Made by a program: the position numbers and the translations under genes. From the NCBI RefSeq assembly GCF_036169555.1, contig NZ_CP108032.1:7130001-7194000 (forward strand): DNA of 64,000 bases, given 5' to 3'. This document shows, one piece after another, positions 34,895 to 45,461 of this stretch (position 1 is the stretch's first letter; each line of letters starts with the position of its first letter). This DNA is from Streptomyces sp. NBC_00306 (lineage in GTDB: Bacteria > Actinomycetota > Actinomycetes > Streptomycetales > Streptomycetaceae). Below the pieces are notes generated by a model. It was not told the origin of the DNA. It made no database searches and saw only the letters and a program-made list of their open reading frames with translations.

Positions 34895-35722
34895 ATGCGT
34901 GCTTCACGCACTCTCGCAGTGGCCGCGGCCGCGTGCGTGGCCGTCGGGCTGTCTGCCCCGCTGGCCGCCGCCGGCGGTGACAGCAACAACAATGACAACA
35001 GCCCGATCAGCGTCTCCGTCAACCCGCGGTCGGTCCACCAGGGCGGCACGCTGACGATCAGCGTCCGGGGCTGCAGCCGGGGCGGCACGGTGACGTCCAA
35101 CGCCTTCCGTCAGGTCCACCTCTCGGAGAACCGCGGCGGTATCGCGACGGCGATCGCCCGGATCAACGACAACGCCTCGCCGGGCCAGTACAACCTGGCC
35201 GTCCGGTGCAACAACACTGCCGGTAACAAGGGCAGCAGCAACAACTACCACGGGAACGACAACGACCGCGGTAACGGCAACGACCGTGGTAACGGGAACG
35301 ACAACGACCGCGGTAACGGCAACGACAACGGTCGCGGTAACGACAACGGCGGCAACAACAACCAGGGCAACAACAACCAGGGCAACAACAACGGCAACGG
35401 GAACCACAACAACGGCAACAACCAGGGCAACAACAACAACAACCAGAACAACAACAACCACAACAACGGCAACAACCAGGGCAACAACCAGAACAACAAC
35501 AACAACTTCAATAACAACAACAACTTCAACAACAACAACCAGACGGTGGCGACGGCGCAGTTCACCGTTCTCACGGGCAGGGGCGCGCAGGGTGGTCTCG
35601 GCGGCTCGGTCGCGCCCAGCTCGGCCGAGATGGCGGTCGGAGCGGGCCTCGTCGTCACGGCGGCCGTCGGCGGCACGCTGTTCATCGCCCGTCGCCGCCG
35701 CACGATCAGCGGCAAGGCCTGA
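34895..35722 (+). CDS. Secreted Asn-rich surface protein with C-terminal membrane anchor
   Basis: A 275-residue exported protein: signal peptide (about 1-27), an 80-residue beta-rich domain (PISVSVNPRSVHQGGTLTISVRGC onward, two Cys), a long Asn/Gly repeat (about residues 110-216), then the motif QGGLGGSV, a hydrophobic helix and RRRR tail. GGAGG lies 7 bases before ATG 34895. The C-terminus looks like a cell-wall sorting signal but has no LPXTG. Together with the class F sortase next door it is likely a wall-linked or membrane-anchored protein. The repeat tract is far richer in AAC/AAT than the rest of the window. Confidence 0.85.
   Translation: MRASRTLAVAAAACVAVGLSAPLAAAGGDSNNNDNSPISVSVNPRSVHQGGTLTISVRGCSRGGTVTSNAFRQVHLSENRGGIATAIARINDNASPGQYNLAVRCNNTAGNKGSSNNYHGNDNDRGNGNDRGNGNDNDRGNGNDNGRGNDNGGNNNQGNNNQGNNNGNGNHNNGNNQGNNNNNQNNNNHNNGNNQGNNQNNNNNFNNNNNFNNNNQTVATAQFTVLTGRGAQGGLGGSVAPSSAEMAVGAGLVVTAAVGGTLFIARRRRTISGKA
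35224..35540 (+). repeat. Asn-rich coding repeat tract
   Basis: About 100 codons dominated by AAC with GGC, GAC and CGC, coding for Asn-Gly-Asp units (GNDNDRGN-like, then NNNQGN-like). It is an imperfect in-frame repeat and is locally much lower in GC than its surroundings. Confidence 0.9.
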
Positions 35723-35751
35723 CCGGCCGAACCTCCCCGGTCGAGCTGAAC

Positions 35752-35795
35752 CGCCCGTCGCCCCGAGTCCTGGCCAGGACTCGGGGCGACGGGCG
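35752..35795. terminator. Perfect 44-base palindrome, bidirectional terminator
   Basis: Two 22-base arms meeting at 35773/35774 with no mismatch, in the gap between convergent genes ending at 35722 and 35825. It can terminate both transcripts. Confidence 0.9.
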
Positions 35796-35824
35796 TTGAC
35801 GGTACGGGGGGAGTGGCGTGCCGG

Positions 35825-36346
35825 TCAGTGCCGGCGGTCGGCCACCCGCCTGCGGAGTACGAAGACGGTCGCGGTGGCGGCGGCCAGGACGAGTCCGGCG
35901 CCCGCGGCGATCTCGCCGCGGTCCAGGCCTCCGACACTGCCGCCGAGCCCGCCCTGGACGCCCTGAGGCGTCGTGGTGACGGTGGAGCCGGTCGTCGGCG
36001 TGGAGCGGCCGCCCGCGATGGTGAGGTTGAAGGTGCCCCGGTCGTTGCCGCAGTTGAACTGCACGGAGTACTGGGCACCCGGCCTGGCGTCGGAGTCCAC
36101 CACGGCGGAGGCGGAGGTGCCGGGCTGAATGGTCACGGCGTCGAAGACGCCGGACGAGGCATAGGCCGTGGTGTCGCAGCCGCTGGCGGACAGATTGACC
36201 CGCCCGCCCGCGGAGACCGTCGAGGGGCTGACGGTGAAAAGCGGCGAGGTCTGCTTGGCGTCGTCGTCGGCCACCGCGAAGGGGGCGGCCAAGGCGAGAG
36301 AAGCCGCTCCCAGCAGAGTGGCTGTTGCGGCACGTATCGCGCGCAT
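35825..36346 (-). CDS. Secreted surface protein with C-terminal anchor, paralogue-like
   Basis: A 173-residue exported protein: signal peptide (about 1-26), a beta-rich domain with two Cys (FTVSPSTVSAGGRVNLSASGC onward), a Thr-rich linker, then VQGGLGGSV, a hydrophobic helix and an RRR tail. Its plan and the QGGLGGSV motif match the Asn-rich protein encoded convergently at 34895-35722, minus the repeat. GGAGG lies upstream of ATG 36346. It is probably anchored in the envelope, possibly through the nearby class F sortase. Confidence 0.85.
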   Translation of the reverse strand: MRAIRAATATLLGAASLALAAPFAVADDDAKQTSPLFTVSPSTVSAGGRVNLSASGCDTTAYASSGVFDAVTIQPGTSASAVVDSDARPGAQYSVQFNCGNDRGTFNLTIAGGRSTPTTGSTVTTTPQGVQGGLGGSVGGLDRGEIAAGAGLVLAAATATVFVLRRRVADRRH

Positions 36347-36811
36347 GGTGAATCCTCCGGTCCCCGAGGAGCAGGCGCGGAACCGATTTCCACAAAAGGC
36401 AGAGAATGCCCCTCGATGAGCGAAACGCTAGGAGTGAGGGGTGCGCGCCGCGATCGCTGTCCGGCGAATGGGTTATTCGTTCCCCCGGCTGGAGGACATC
36501 TGAGCGTGTCGCACGGTCCCGGCCGGTGCCGGATGGGAAAGGGGGTCCCGCTGCCCGCTGCCCGCTGCCCGCTGCCCGCTGCCGCCGGTGCGGGGCCCTC
36601 ACGGTGTGACAGGTGCAGCGGGTGGGGCGGATGAGATCGAGCCATTCCGCGCGGAGGCATGCCCGCCGCCTACGGAACGCGGACGTTCACATCGGCGCTC
36701 CGGAAGATTTTCTCAGCCTCGTTGAACACTGAGCGGCTCCCTGTCCGTACCTAGAGCCATGAACGGCGCACCCAGGCGTCGCAACAGGCTCAGAGGACAA
36801 CAGGAGTGGAC
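36347..36811. other. Long divergent intergenic region
   Basis: About 465 bases with the promoters of the minus-strand surface protein and the plus-strand lipoprotein. It contains a 7-bp tandem repeat (36549-36583). No open frame with coding bias is evident. Confidence 0.5.
36549..36583. repeat. Five tandem copies of CGCTGCC
   Basis: CGCTGCC repeated five times without interruption, non-coding, in the divergent region. A 7-base unit of this kind is prone to slippage. Confidence 0.9.
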
Positions 36812-37816
36812 ATGAACACCTGGCGTAACGCCTCGCTCGCGGTGACTGCGGCGGCCGTACTCGCGCTGACGACGGCGTGCGGTCAGGAACAGGGTACGCA
36901 GACGCCCAACGGTCAGGCCGTCGGCGCGGCCAACCCGGCAGGCCAGCAGCCCGGCAGTGGCGGATACGGATCCGACTACGGTTCCGGCGCCGGTTCGAAC
37001 GCTCAGGGAGCGGCGGCCAAGCCGGCCGGCCAGCTCGCCGTCTGGGACAGCAAGCAACTCGGCAAGGTCGTCACGGACAGCGCCGGTCTCACGCTCTACC
37101 GCTTCGACAAGGACACCGCCTCGCCGCCGAAGTCCAGCTGCGAGGGCGAGTGCGCCAAGACCTGGCCCGTGGTGGCGGCCGGCGGAGCCTCCGCCGCTCC
37201 CGGGATCGACGCCGCGCTGATCGGTGAGGTCACCCGGTCCGACGGCTCCAAGCAGCTCACCATCGGCGGCTGGCCGATGTACCGCTACGCCAAGGACACC
37301 AAGGCGGGCGACGCCAAGGGTCAGGGCGTCGGCGGCACCTGGTACGCCTCCGCCCCCGACGGAAAGAAGGCGGGCGGCGGCGCGGCGGCCGGCTCCGGTG
37401 GCGGTGCGGACTACGGCGACGGCGGCGCCGAGGCCGGCGGTCAGCCCGCCGACCAGGCGGGACTGTCCACCCGCAAGGACGCCAAGCTCGGTGAGATCGT
37501 CGTCGACAAGAACGGTATGACGGTCTACCGGTTCATGAAGGACAGCGCATGGCCCATGAAGACGGCCTGCACCGGCGAATGCCTCAAGAAGTGGCCGGTT
37601 GTCGCCCCCGTCTCCAAGAACGACACCAAGGGAATCCTGAAGAAGGGCTTCGTCACCTTCGACCGCCCCGACGGCGTCAAGCAGCAGACGATCGACTGCT
37701 GGCCGATCTACACCTTCGCGGGTGACGCCAAGCCCGGAGACACCAACGGACAGGGTGTCGGCGGTACCTGGTACGTGGTGAGCCCGGAGGGCAAGCCGGT
37801 CGGAGCGCCCAAGTAG
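36812..37816 (+). CDS. SCO0930-family lipoprotein with secreted repeats
   Basis: A 334-residue lipoprotein with lipobox TTAC at residues 20-23. It has a Gly/Ala linker and then two similar halves, each with the paired PF03640-type repeat: an LGKVVTDSAGLTLYRF / CEGECAKTWPVV unit followed by GGWPMYRYAKDTKAGD / GVGGTWYA, and again LGEIVVDKNGMTVYRF / CTGECLKKWPVV. ATG 36812 has AGGAG 7 bases upstream. Function unknown; the conserved Cys pairs may form disulfides. I recall this family beside rmdA in S. coelicolor, which fits the next genes. Confidence 0.9.
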   Translation: MNTWRNASLAVTAAAVLALTTACGQEQGTQTPNGQAVGAANPAGQQPGSGGYGSDYGSGAGSNAQGAAAKPAGQLAVWDSKQLGKVVTDSAGLTLYRFDKDTASPPKSSCEGECAKTWPVVAAGGASAAPGIDAALIGEVTRSDGSKQLTIGGWPMYRYAKDTKAGDAKGQGVGGTWYASAPDGKKAGGGAAAGSGGGADYGDGGAEAGGQPADQAGLSTRKDAKLGEIVVDKNGMTVYRFMKDSAWPMKTACTGECLKKWPVVAPVSKNDTKGILKKGFVTFDRPDGVKQQTIDCWPIYTFAGDAKPGDTNGQGVGGTWYVVSPEGKPVGAPK

Positions 37817-37842
37817 TCCCCACGCAGCGCCTCCGGCCTCAG

Positions 37843-37880
37843 CCGGCCCGTCTCACGCCCCCCGCGTGATGGCGGGCCGG
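37843..37880 (+). terminator. Hairpin terminator after lipoprotein gene
   Basis: Outer arms CCGGCCCG 37843-37850 and CGGGCCGG 37873-37880, inner arms CACGC 37854-37858 and GCGTG 37864-37868. It is 27 bases after the stop codon. Confidence 0.65.
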
Positions 37881-38025
37881 TTGTCGTCGCGTTGTTGTGT
37901 GACCAAGAACGGACCGCGAATTTCCGTTTGGGCTCGCCCTCTTGGCGGGCGATCAGTAGCCTCGGCTCGAACAACTGGCCATGGACATGGCCGACTTCCC
38001 CCGTGGCGACTTGTTGGAGACATCG

Positions 38026-38838
38026 ATGGAGCGTCCCGCCTGGGCCCCGCAGGGCATCGACATTTCGGTGCCGAGCGTGTCCCGCATTTACGACTACTAC
38101 CTGGGCGGTTCGCACAATTTCGAGGTCGACCGGGAGGCCGCCCGCAAGGCGATGGAGTTCCTTCCTGGCCTGCCGAAGATCATGCAGGCGAACCGCGCCT
38201 TCATGCGGCGGGCCGTGCGATACGCGGTGAACGAGGGCGTCACACAGTTCCTCGACATCGGCTCGGGCATTCCGACGTTCGGCAACGTCCACGAAGTGGC
38301 CCAGAACGCCTCCGACGACGCACGCGTGGTCTACGTCGACCATGACCAGGTCGCCGTCGCCCACGGCCGGGCCGTGCTCGAAGGGAACACCCGGGCGACC
38401 GTGGTCTCCGCCGATCTGCGCAAGCCGCGGCAGATCCTGGACAGTTCCGAGGTCTCCTCGATGCTCGATCTGCGGCAGCCGGTGGCGCTTCTGCTGGTCG
38501 CCGTGCTCCACTTCATCGAGGACGCGGACGATCCGATCGCCGCGGTGACGGAGCTGCGGGAGGCCCTGGCGCCCGGCAGCCTCCTCATCCTCACCCACGC
38601 CTCGTACGACGGAGTCCCGGTGCCCGAGGAGCGGGCGGTCGGTGCCGTCGACGTCTACCGGGACATCCGCAATCCGCTGGTCATGCGTTCGCGCGAGGAG
38701 ATCGCGCGATTCTTCGAGGGGTACGAGATGGTCGAGCCCGGTCTGGTGTCCATGCCCCTCTGGCGCCCCGACGCCCCCGCCGAGCAGGAGGACCCATACG
38801 CCTTTTCTGGCTTCGCCGGGGTGGGGCGCAGGGCGTGA
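38026..38838 (+). CDS. SAM-dependent methyltransferase (Methyltransf_19 type)
   Basis: A 270-residue putative methyltransferase of the actinobacterial DUF574/PF04672 group. The diagnostic start WAPQGIDISVPSVSRIYDYYLGGSHNF opens it; FLDIGSGIPT is the SAM-binding loop, VYVDHD motif II, and VLHFIEDADDP follows. ATG 38026 with GGAG upstream gives the family N-terminus; ATG 37981 is also in frame. Its TGA overlaps the start of the GGDEF-EAL gene (TGATG), so the two are coupled. The substrate is unknown; the link to cyclic-di-GMP signalling is an inference from position. Confidence 0.88.
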   Translation: MERPAWAPQGIDISVPSVSRIYDYYLGGSHNFEVDREAARKAMEFLPGLPKIMQANRAFMRRAVRYAVNEGVTQFLDIGSGIPTFGNVHEVAQNASDDARVVYVDHDQVAVAHGRAVLEGNTRATVVSADLRKPRQILDSSEVSSMLDLRQPVALLLVAVLHFIEDADDPIAAVTELREALAPGSLLILTHASYDGVPVPEERAVGAVDVYRDIRNPLVMRSREEIARFFEGYEMVEPGLVSMPLWRPDAPAEQEDPYAFSGFAGVGRRA

Positions 38839-41003
38839 TGGCACCGTCGCAGGCGGCGGGTTCCGCGGCGGACCCGGACGGTCTCGAGGACAGACTCCGC
38901 AGGTTCGCGACGATATGGAGCCGCGCCGTCTTCCCCGTGACGGCGACCTCGCTGACCCGTATCGAGGTCGAGCAGCATCTGCTGCCGCTCGCACGGCAGT
39001 TGAGCGAGTCGCTGCACGGTCGCACCTTCGATCCGCAGGCCGCTCAGCGGATCGGCGTCGCCCTCGTCGACGCCCACTGCACCGATCCCGAAGCGCTCAG
39101 CCGCACCCTCGGCGTCATCGACTCCTATCTGGTGCTCTACTGCGGCAGCGGAGAGATCGAGCAGACGGCCGAGGAGAGCCGCGCGCGGTGCGCCCGGCTC
39201 CAGCACGCACTGGCCGCCGGTTTCGCGCAGGGCCTTCGCGAGCGCACACTCGCCGAGCAGGAGGCCATCGCACGCTCCTCGCTCCAGGCGCGCACGGACG
39301 CGGTCGAGGCGCTGCACGCCACCGAGACCCGGTTCCGCGCGGTCTTCGAGGGGGCGGCGATCGGTATCGGCATCGCCGACCTCGAAGGCAACATCCTCGA
39401 GGTGAACGGGACCCTGCTGCGCATGTTCGGCGGTCTCGAGAACCATGTGCGCGGCAAGAAGGTCACCGACTGGTCGCACCCCGAGGACCGGCCCCATGTC
39501 TGGCAGCTGCACCGGGAGTTGGTGAAGGGCGAGCGTGAGCACTTCCACGTCGAGAAGCCCTTCTACCGCAACGACGGCACCGTGCTGTGGACCAATCTGA
39601 CGGTCTCCTTGCTGCGCGACCCCGACGGTCGTCCGCAGTACCAGCTCGCGCTGATGGAGGACACCACGGAGCGGCGGCTGCTCAACCTGCGGCTGCGCTA
39701 CGAGGCCACGCACGACGCCCTCACCGGCCTGCCGAACCGGACGCTGTTCTTCGAGCGGCTGGAGAAGGCGCTCGCGGCGAGCGAGGGTTCCCGGTTCGGG
39801 CTGTGCTACCTCGACCTCGACGGCTTCAAGGCCATCAACGACAGCCTCGGCCACGCCGCCGGCGACCGGCTGCTGGTGGAGGTGGCCGACCGGCTGCAGA
39901 GCTGCGCCACCGCGCCGGGCGAGATGGTGGCCAGGCTCGGCGGCGACGAGTTCGTCGCCCTGACCACCGGACCCGACACCGAGAGCCAGGTCGACGAACT
40001 CGCGGCCCGCATCCTCGCCGTCCTCGGTTCGCCGATCCGGGTCGACGGGCGGGAGTTCACGGTCCGCGGCAGCATCGGTATCGTCGAGGGACCCGCCGGT
40101 GAGCGGACCACCGCCGAGGTGCTCCGGAGCGCCGACATCACGATGTACCGGGCCAAGTCGGCGGGCGGCAACCGCTTCGAGCTCGCCGATCCGGAGGCGG
40201 ACGCCCGTGCGATCACCCGGCACGGGCTGACGACCGCGCTGCCCGCAGCGCTGGAGCGCGGCGAGTTCTTCATCGAGTACCAGCCGCTGGTGCACCTCGG
40301 CGACGGCACGGTGCACGGGGCCGAGGCGCTCGTGCGCTGGTGCCATCCGCAGCACGGGGTCCTCGGTCCCGACCAGTTCATCCCGCTCGCCGAACACACC
40401 GGTCTCATCGTGCCGCTCGGCCGCTGGGTGCTCCAGGAGTCCGTACGCCAGGCGAGGTACTGGCAGGAGCGGCACAGCGACGGTGGCCCGCTGCGGATCA
40501 ACGTCAATCTGTCGCCGACCCAGCTCCACCACCCCGGACTGGTCGCCGACACCGTCGATGTCCTGGAACGCTCCGGGCTGGAACCGGGCGCACTGTGCCT
40601 GGAGGTCACCGAGTCCGCGCTCATCGGCGCGAACGAGGATCTGCTGAAGCCGCTGCGTCAACTCGCCGAGATGGGCGTCGACATAGCGCTCGACGACTTC
40701 GGTACGGGCTACTCCAACCTCGCCAATCTGCGCCGGCTGCCGGTCAGTGTCCTCAAACTCGACCGCTCCTTCACCCAGGGGATGCAGCGCCATCCTGCCG
40801 ACCCGGTCGACCTGAAGATCGTCGAGGGCATCGTCACCCTGGCGCACAGCCTGGAGCTGGCCGTCACGGTGGAGGGCGTGGAGACCGGGGCGCAGGCGGA
40901 ACAGCTGCGGGAGCTCGGCTGCGACACGGCCCAGGGCTGGTACTACGCCAGGCCTGGGCCGCCGGACAAGCTGCACGCGCTGTCGATGGCCGACGCGGTG
41001 TAG
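38838..41003 (+). CDS. rmdA: PAS-GGDEF-EAL cyclic-di-GMP enzyme, probable RmdA orthologue
   Basis: A 721-residue cytosolic protein. Residues of about 1-150 are helical, a PAS domain follows (about 155-275), then GGDEF with intact GGDEF at 368-372, then EAL with EAL at 496-498 and a normal DDFGTGYSNL loop near 617. Both catalytic signatures are intact, so it could make and degrade cyclic-di-GMP. Length, domain order and its place beside an SCO0930-type lipoprotein and sdh genes match my recollection of S. coelicolor SCO0928 (RmdA), which influences morphological development. The symbol is given on that basis. The start overlaps the methyltransferase stop by one base. Confidence 0.85.
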   Translation: MAPSQAAGSAADPDGLEDRLRRFATIWSRAVFPVTATSLTRIEVEQHLLPLARQLSESLHGRTFDPQAAQRIGVALVDAHCTDPEALSRTLGVIDSYLVLYCGSGEIEQTAEESRARCARLQHALAAGFAQGLRERTLAEQEAIARSSLQARTDAVEALHATETRFRAVFEGAAIGIGIADLEGNILEVNGTLLRMFGGLENHVRGKKVTDWSHPEDRPHVWQLHRELVKGEREHFHVEKPFYRNDGTVLWTNLTVSLLRDPDGRPQYQLALMEDTTERRLLNLRLRYEATHDALTGLPNRTLFFERLEKALAASEGSRFGLCYLDLDGFKAINDSLGHAAGDRLLVEVADRLQSCATAPGEMVARLGGDEFVALTTGPDTESQVDELAARILAVLGSPIRVDGREFTVRGSIGIVEGPAGERTTAEVLRSADITMYRAKSAGGNRFELADPEADARAITRHGLTTALPAALERGEFFIEYQPLVHLGDGTVHGAEALVRWCHPQHGVLGPDQFIPLAEHTGLIVPLGRWVLQESVRQARYWQERHSDGGPLRINVNLSPTQLHHPGLVADTVDVLERSGLEPGALCLEVTESALIGANEDLLKPLRQLAEMGVDIALDDFGTGYSNLANLRRLPVSVLKLDRSFTQGMQRHPADPVDLKIVEGIVTLAHSLELAVTVEGVETGAQAEQLRELGCDTAQGWYYARPGPPDKLHALSMADAV

Positions 41004-41061
41004 CGGGGGCAGCCGGCCGAGGGTCCCGCCGGTGCTTCGACCGCATCCTCGGCACCACCCG

Positions 41062-41952
41062 TCAGAGCACCGCTGCCCGTGAGCCGAACAGCACCTTCTG
41101 GAGCTCACGGGCCGCGCGCGGCGGTGCCACGTCGCTGCGGTGGGCCAGCGCGATGGTGCGGCGCAGCCCGGGAGGTGCCAGCGGTGTGACCCGCAGGTCG
41201 GGACCCGCGCGGCCGGCCACCATGCTGGGCACCACGGCGACGCCGAGACCTGCCCGTACGAAACCCAGCACGGCGTCCATCTCGCCGCCCTCGACGGTGA
41301 AGGCCGGCTCGAAGCCTTCGGCGCGGCATGCGGCCACGGTGAGTTCCCGCAGGTCGTAGCCGTGCCGGAACATCACCAGCGGTTGATCGCGCAGATCGGC
41401 GATGCGTACGGGGCTGCGCGGCGGCTTCGCCGTGGCCGCCGACACCACCACCAGGTCCTCCCGCAGCAGTTCCACGGTGGTCAGGGCGGGGGAGGCGGGC
41501 GGCAGCGGCAGGACGATCAGTGCCAGATCGAGTGCGCCGCGTGCCAGCTCGCGTACGAGGTCGTGCGAGCCGCCTTCCTCGATCAGCAGCTCGATCCCCG
41601 GATGCCGGTCGTGGAAGACGCGCAGGACGTCCGGGAGGAGGCCCGTGCACAGACTAGGAGTGGCTCCCAGCCGCACCCGGCCGCGCCGTAGCTGGACCAG
41701 TTCCTGCACCTCGTGCCGCGCGGTGTCGGCGTCAGCGAGGATGCGCCGGGCGAGCGGCAGCAGCGCCTCTCCGGCCTCGGTGAGCGCGATGTTCCCGCGG
41801 GCGCGGCTGAACAGGGTCGCGCCCAGCTCCTTCTCCAGCGCCCGGATCTGCTGGGAGAGCGAGGGCTGGGAGACATGGACGCGCTCGGCGGCGTGGGTGA
41901 AGTGCCGGGTCTCGGCGACCGCGACGAAATAGAGAAGCTGCTGGAACTGCAT
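41062..41952 (-). CDS. LysR-family transcriptional regulator
   Basis: A 296-residue LTTR: winged helix at about 1-60 (QFQQLLYFVAVAETRHFTHAAERVHVSQPSLSQQIRALEKELGATLF in outline) and a periplasmic-binding-protein-like effector domain from about 90. ATG 41952 is preferred because TATCAT lies 6 bases upstream on the minus strand (plus 41959-41964), a leaderless start, and because it is the family N-terminus. It is divergent from sdhC with 83 bases between and a dyad (41950-41977) over its own promoter. It probably controls the sdh operon and itself. Confidence 0.92.
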   Translation of the reverse strand: MQFQQLLYFVAVAETRHFTHAAERVHVSQPSLSQQIRALEKELGATLFSRARGNIALTEAGEALLPLARRILADADTARHEVQELVQLRRGRVRLGATPSLCTGLLPDVLRVFHDRHPGIELLIEEGGSHDLVRELARGALDLALIVLPLPPASPALTTVELLREDLVVVSAATAKPPRSPVRIADLRDQPLVMFRHGYDLRELTVAACRAEGFEPAFTVEGGEMDAVLGFVRAGLGVAVVPSMVAGRAGPDLRVTPLAPPGLRRTIALAHRSDVAPPRAARELQKVLFGSRAAVL

Positions 41953-41977
41953 AGGTCCATGATAGGTGATGCCTATG
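41950..41977. promoter_or_regulatory. LysR-type dyad in the lysR-sdhC intergenic region
   Basis: ATAGG-N5-CCTAT at 41962-41976 (an LTTR-like T-N11-A box) and a wider CATAGG/CCTATG pair at 41950-41955 and 41972-41977. The dyad covers the -10 element (TATCAT) and start of the lysR gene, so binding would repress lysR and could activate sdhC. Confidence 0.65.
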
Positions 41978-42035
41978 GAGATCAGCAGAATCATGTCTTG
42001 GACCTCTGGATGTCTCCGGTCGTAGCTTTCTTCCC

Positions 42036-42740
42036 ATGGCTCTGGCAACGCGGACGGACCGAAAACCGTCGCCCCCGCGCACCTTCTGGGGATCGACGAT
42101 CGGCAAGAAGACGGTCATGGCCGTGAGCGGCCTGATCATGCTCGGGTATCTCGTCGCCCACGTCCTCGGCAACCTCAAGGTCTTCTTCGGGCCCGGCGAG
42201 TTCAACGGCTACGCGCATTGGCTCCGTACGCTGGGAGAGCCCTTCCTCCACTACGAGTGGGCGCTGTGGGGTGTCCGTCTCCTGCTGGTCGCCGCCGTGG
42301 TCGCGCACGCGGTCTCCGCGTACCAGCTCAGCAGGCGCGACATCAAGGCCCGGCCGGACCGCTACGTCCACCGGCGCAAGCGCGCGAGCTACGCCACCCG
42401 CACCATGCGCTGGGGCGGCATCATCGTCGCGCTGTTCATCGTCTGGCACCTCCTCGACCTGACCACCCTCACGGTCAACGAGCACGCACAGCCCGGCCAT
42501 CCCTACGAGAACGTCGTCGCCACCTTCTCCACCTGGTACGGCAACGTCATCTACATCGTCGCGATGCTGGCCGTGGGCCTGCACATCAGACACGGCTTCT
42601 GGAGCGCGGCCCAGACGCTCGGCGTCGGCAACGCCGCCCGGGACCGCGCACTCAAGACCGTCGCAGGCGGGCTCGCGCTGGTGCTGACCGCGGGTTTCAT
42701 CGCCGTACCCGTCGGCGTCATGACCGGAGTGGTGAAGTGA
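42036..42740 (+). CDS. sdhC: Succinate dehydrogenase cytochrome b subunit
   Basis: A 234-residue membrane anchor of a b-type succinate:quinone reductase, of the long single-subunit kind found in Bacillus and epsilon-proteobacteria (five helices). Helix 1 is KKTVMAVSGLIMLGYLVAHVLGNL with a haem His; further His occur in HYEWALW, AVVAHAVSAYQL, IVWHLLDL and LHIRHGFWSA. It binds haem and menaquinone. It starts the sdhCAB operon, with the flavoprotein gene starting 2 bases after it. Confidence 0.93.
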   Translation: MALATRTDRKPSPPRTFWGSTIGKKTVMAVSGLIMLGYLVAHVLGNLKVFFGPGEFNGYAHWLRTLGEPFLHYEWALWGVRLLLVAAVVAHAVSAYQLSRRDIKARPDRYVHRRKRASYATRTMRWGGIIVALFIVWHLLDLTTLTVNEHAQPGHPYENVVATFSTWYGNVIYIVAMLAVGLHIRHGFWSAAQTLGVGNAARDRALKTVAGGLALVLTAGFIAVPVGVMTGVVK

Positions 42741-42742
42741 CC

Positions 42743-44694
<1,952 letters not shown>

Positions 44695-44698
<4 letters not shown>

Positions 44699-45441
44699 AG
44701 CTCAACCTGCGCGTGTGGCGTCAGCACAGCGCCGACGCACCCGGCGCCATGGCCACCTACGAGGTCGACGGCATCTCCCCGGACATGTCGTTCCTGGAGA
44801 TGCTCGACACCCTCAACGAAGAGCTCATCCTGCGCGGTGAGGACCCGGTCGCCTTCGACCACGACTGCCGCGAGGGCATCTGCGGTGCCTGTTCCCTGGT
44901 CATCAACGGCGACGCCCACGGGCCGGAACGCACCACCACCTGCCAGCTCCACATGCGCTCGTTCCGGGACGGCGACACCATCGACGTCGAGCCGTGGCGC
45001 GCCTCCGCCTTCCCCGTCGTCAAGGACCTGGTGGTGGACCGCTCGGCCTTCGACCGGATCATCCAGGCCGGCGGGTACATCACCGCGCCCACCGGAGCCG
45101 CACCCGAGGCGCATGCCACGCCGGTGCCCAAGCCGGACGCCGACTTCGCCTTCGAGCACGCCGAGTGCATCGGGTGCGGCGCCTGCGTCGCGGCCTGCCC
45201 GAACGGCTCGGCGATGCTCTTCACCTCCGCGAAGATCAACCACCTCAATGTGCTGCCGCAGGGCGCACCCGAGCGCGAGACCCGGGTGCTGGACATGGTG
45301 GCGACGATGGACGAGGAGGGTTTCGGAGGCTGCACCCTCACGGGGGAGTGCGCGACCGCCTGCCCCAAGGGCATTCCGCTGCCGTCCATCGCCGCCATGA
45401 ACAAGGAGTGGCTGCGCGCGAACCGCAAGGTCCGGCGCTAG
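44695..45441 (+). CDS. sdhB: Succinate dehydrogenase / fumarate reductase iron-sulfur subunit
   Basis: A 248-residue electron-transfer subunit. The N-terminal ferredoxin fold has CREGICGACSLVINGDA (about residues 57-73) plus a distal Cys in TTTC, binding [2Fe-2S]. The C-terminal part has CIGCGACVAACP and CTLTGECATACPKGIPL for the [4Fe-4S] and [3Fe-4S] clusters. It passes electrons from SdhA to the haem/menaquinone in SdhC. It is coupled to sdhA by ATGA. The gene ends 20 bases from a convergent hydrolase gene. Confidence 0.95.
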
Positions 45442-45461
45442 ACCGCCTGCGGGGGTGCGGA

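Noticed and set aside
38655..41108. Minus-strand 817-codon open frame opposite the GGDEF-EAL gene
   Set aside because: Antisense shadow of intact PAS, GGDEF and EAL domains.
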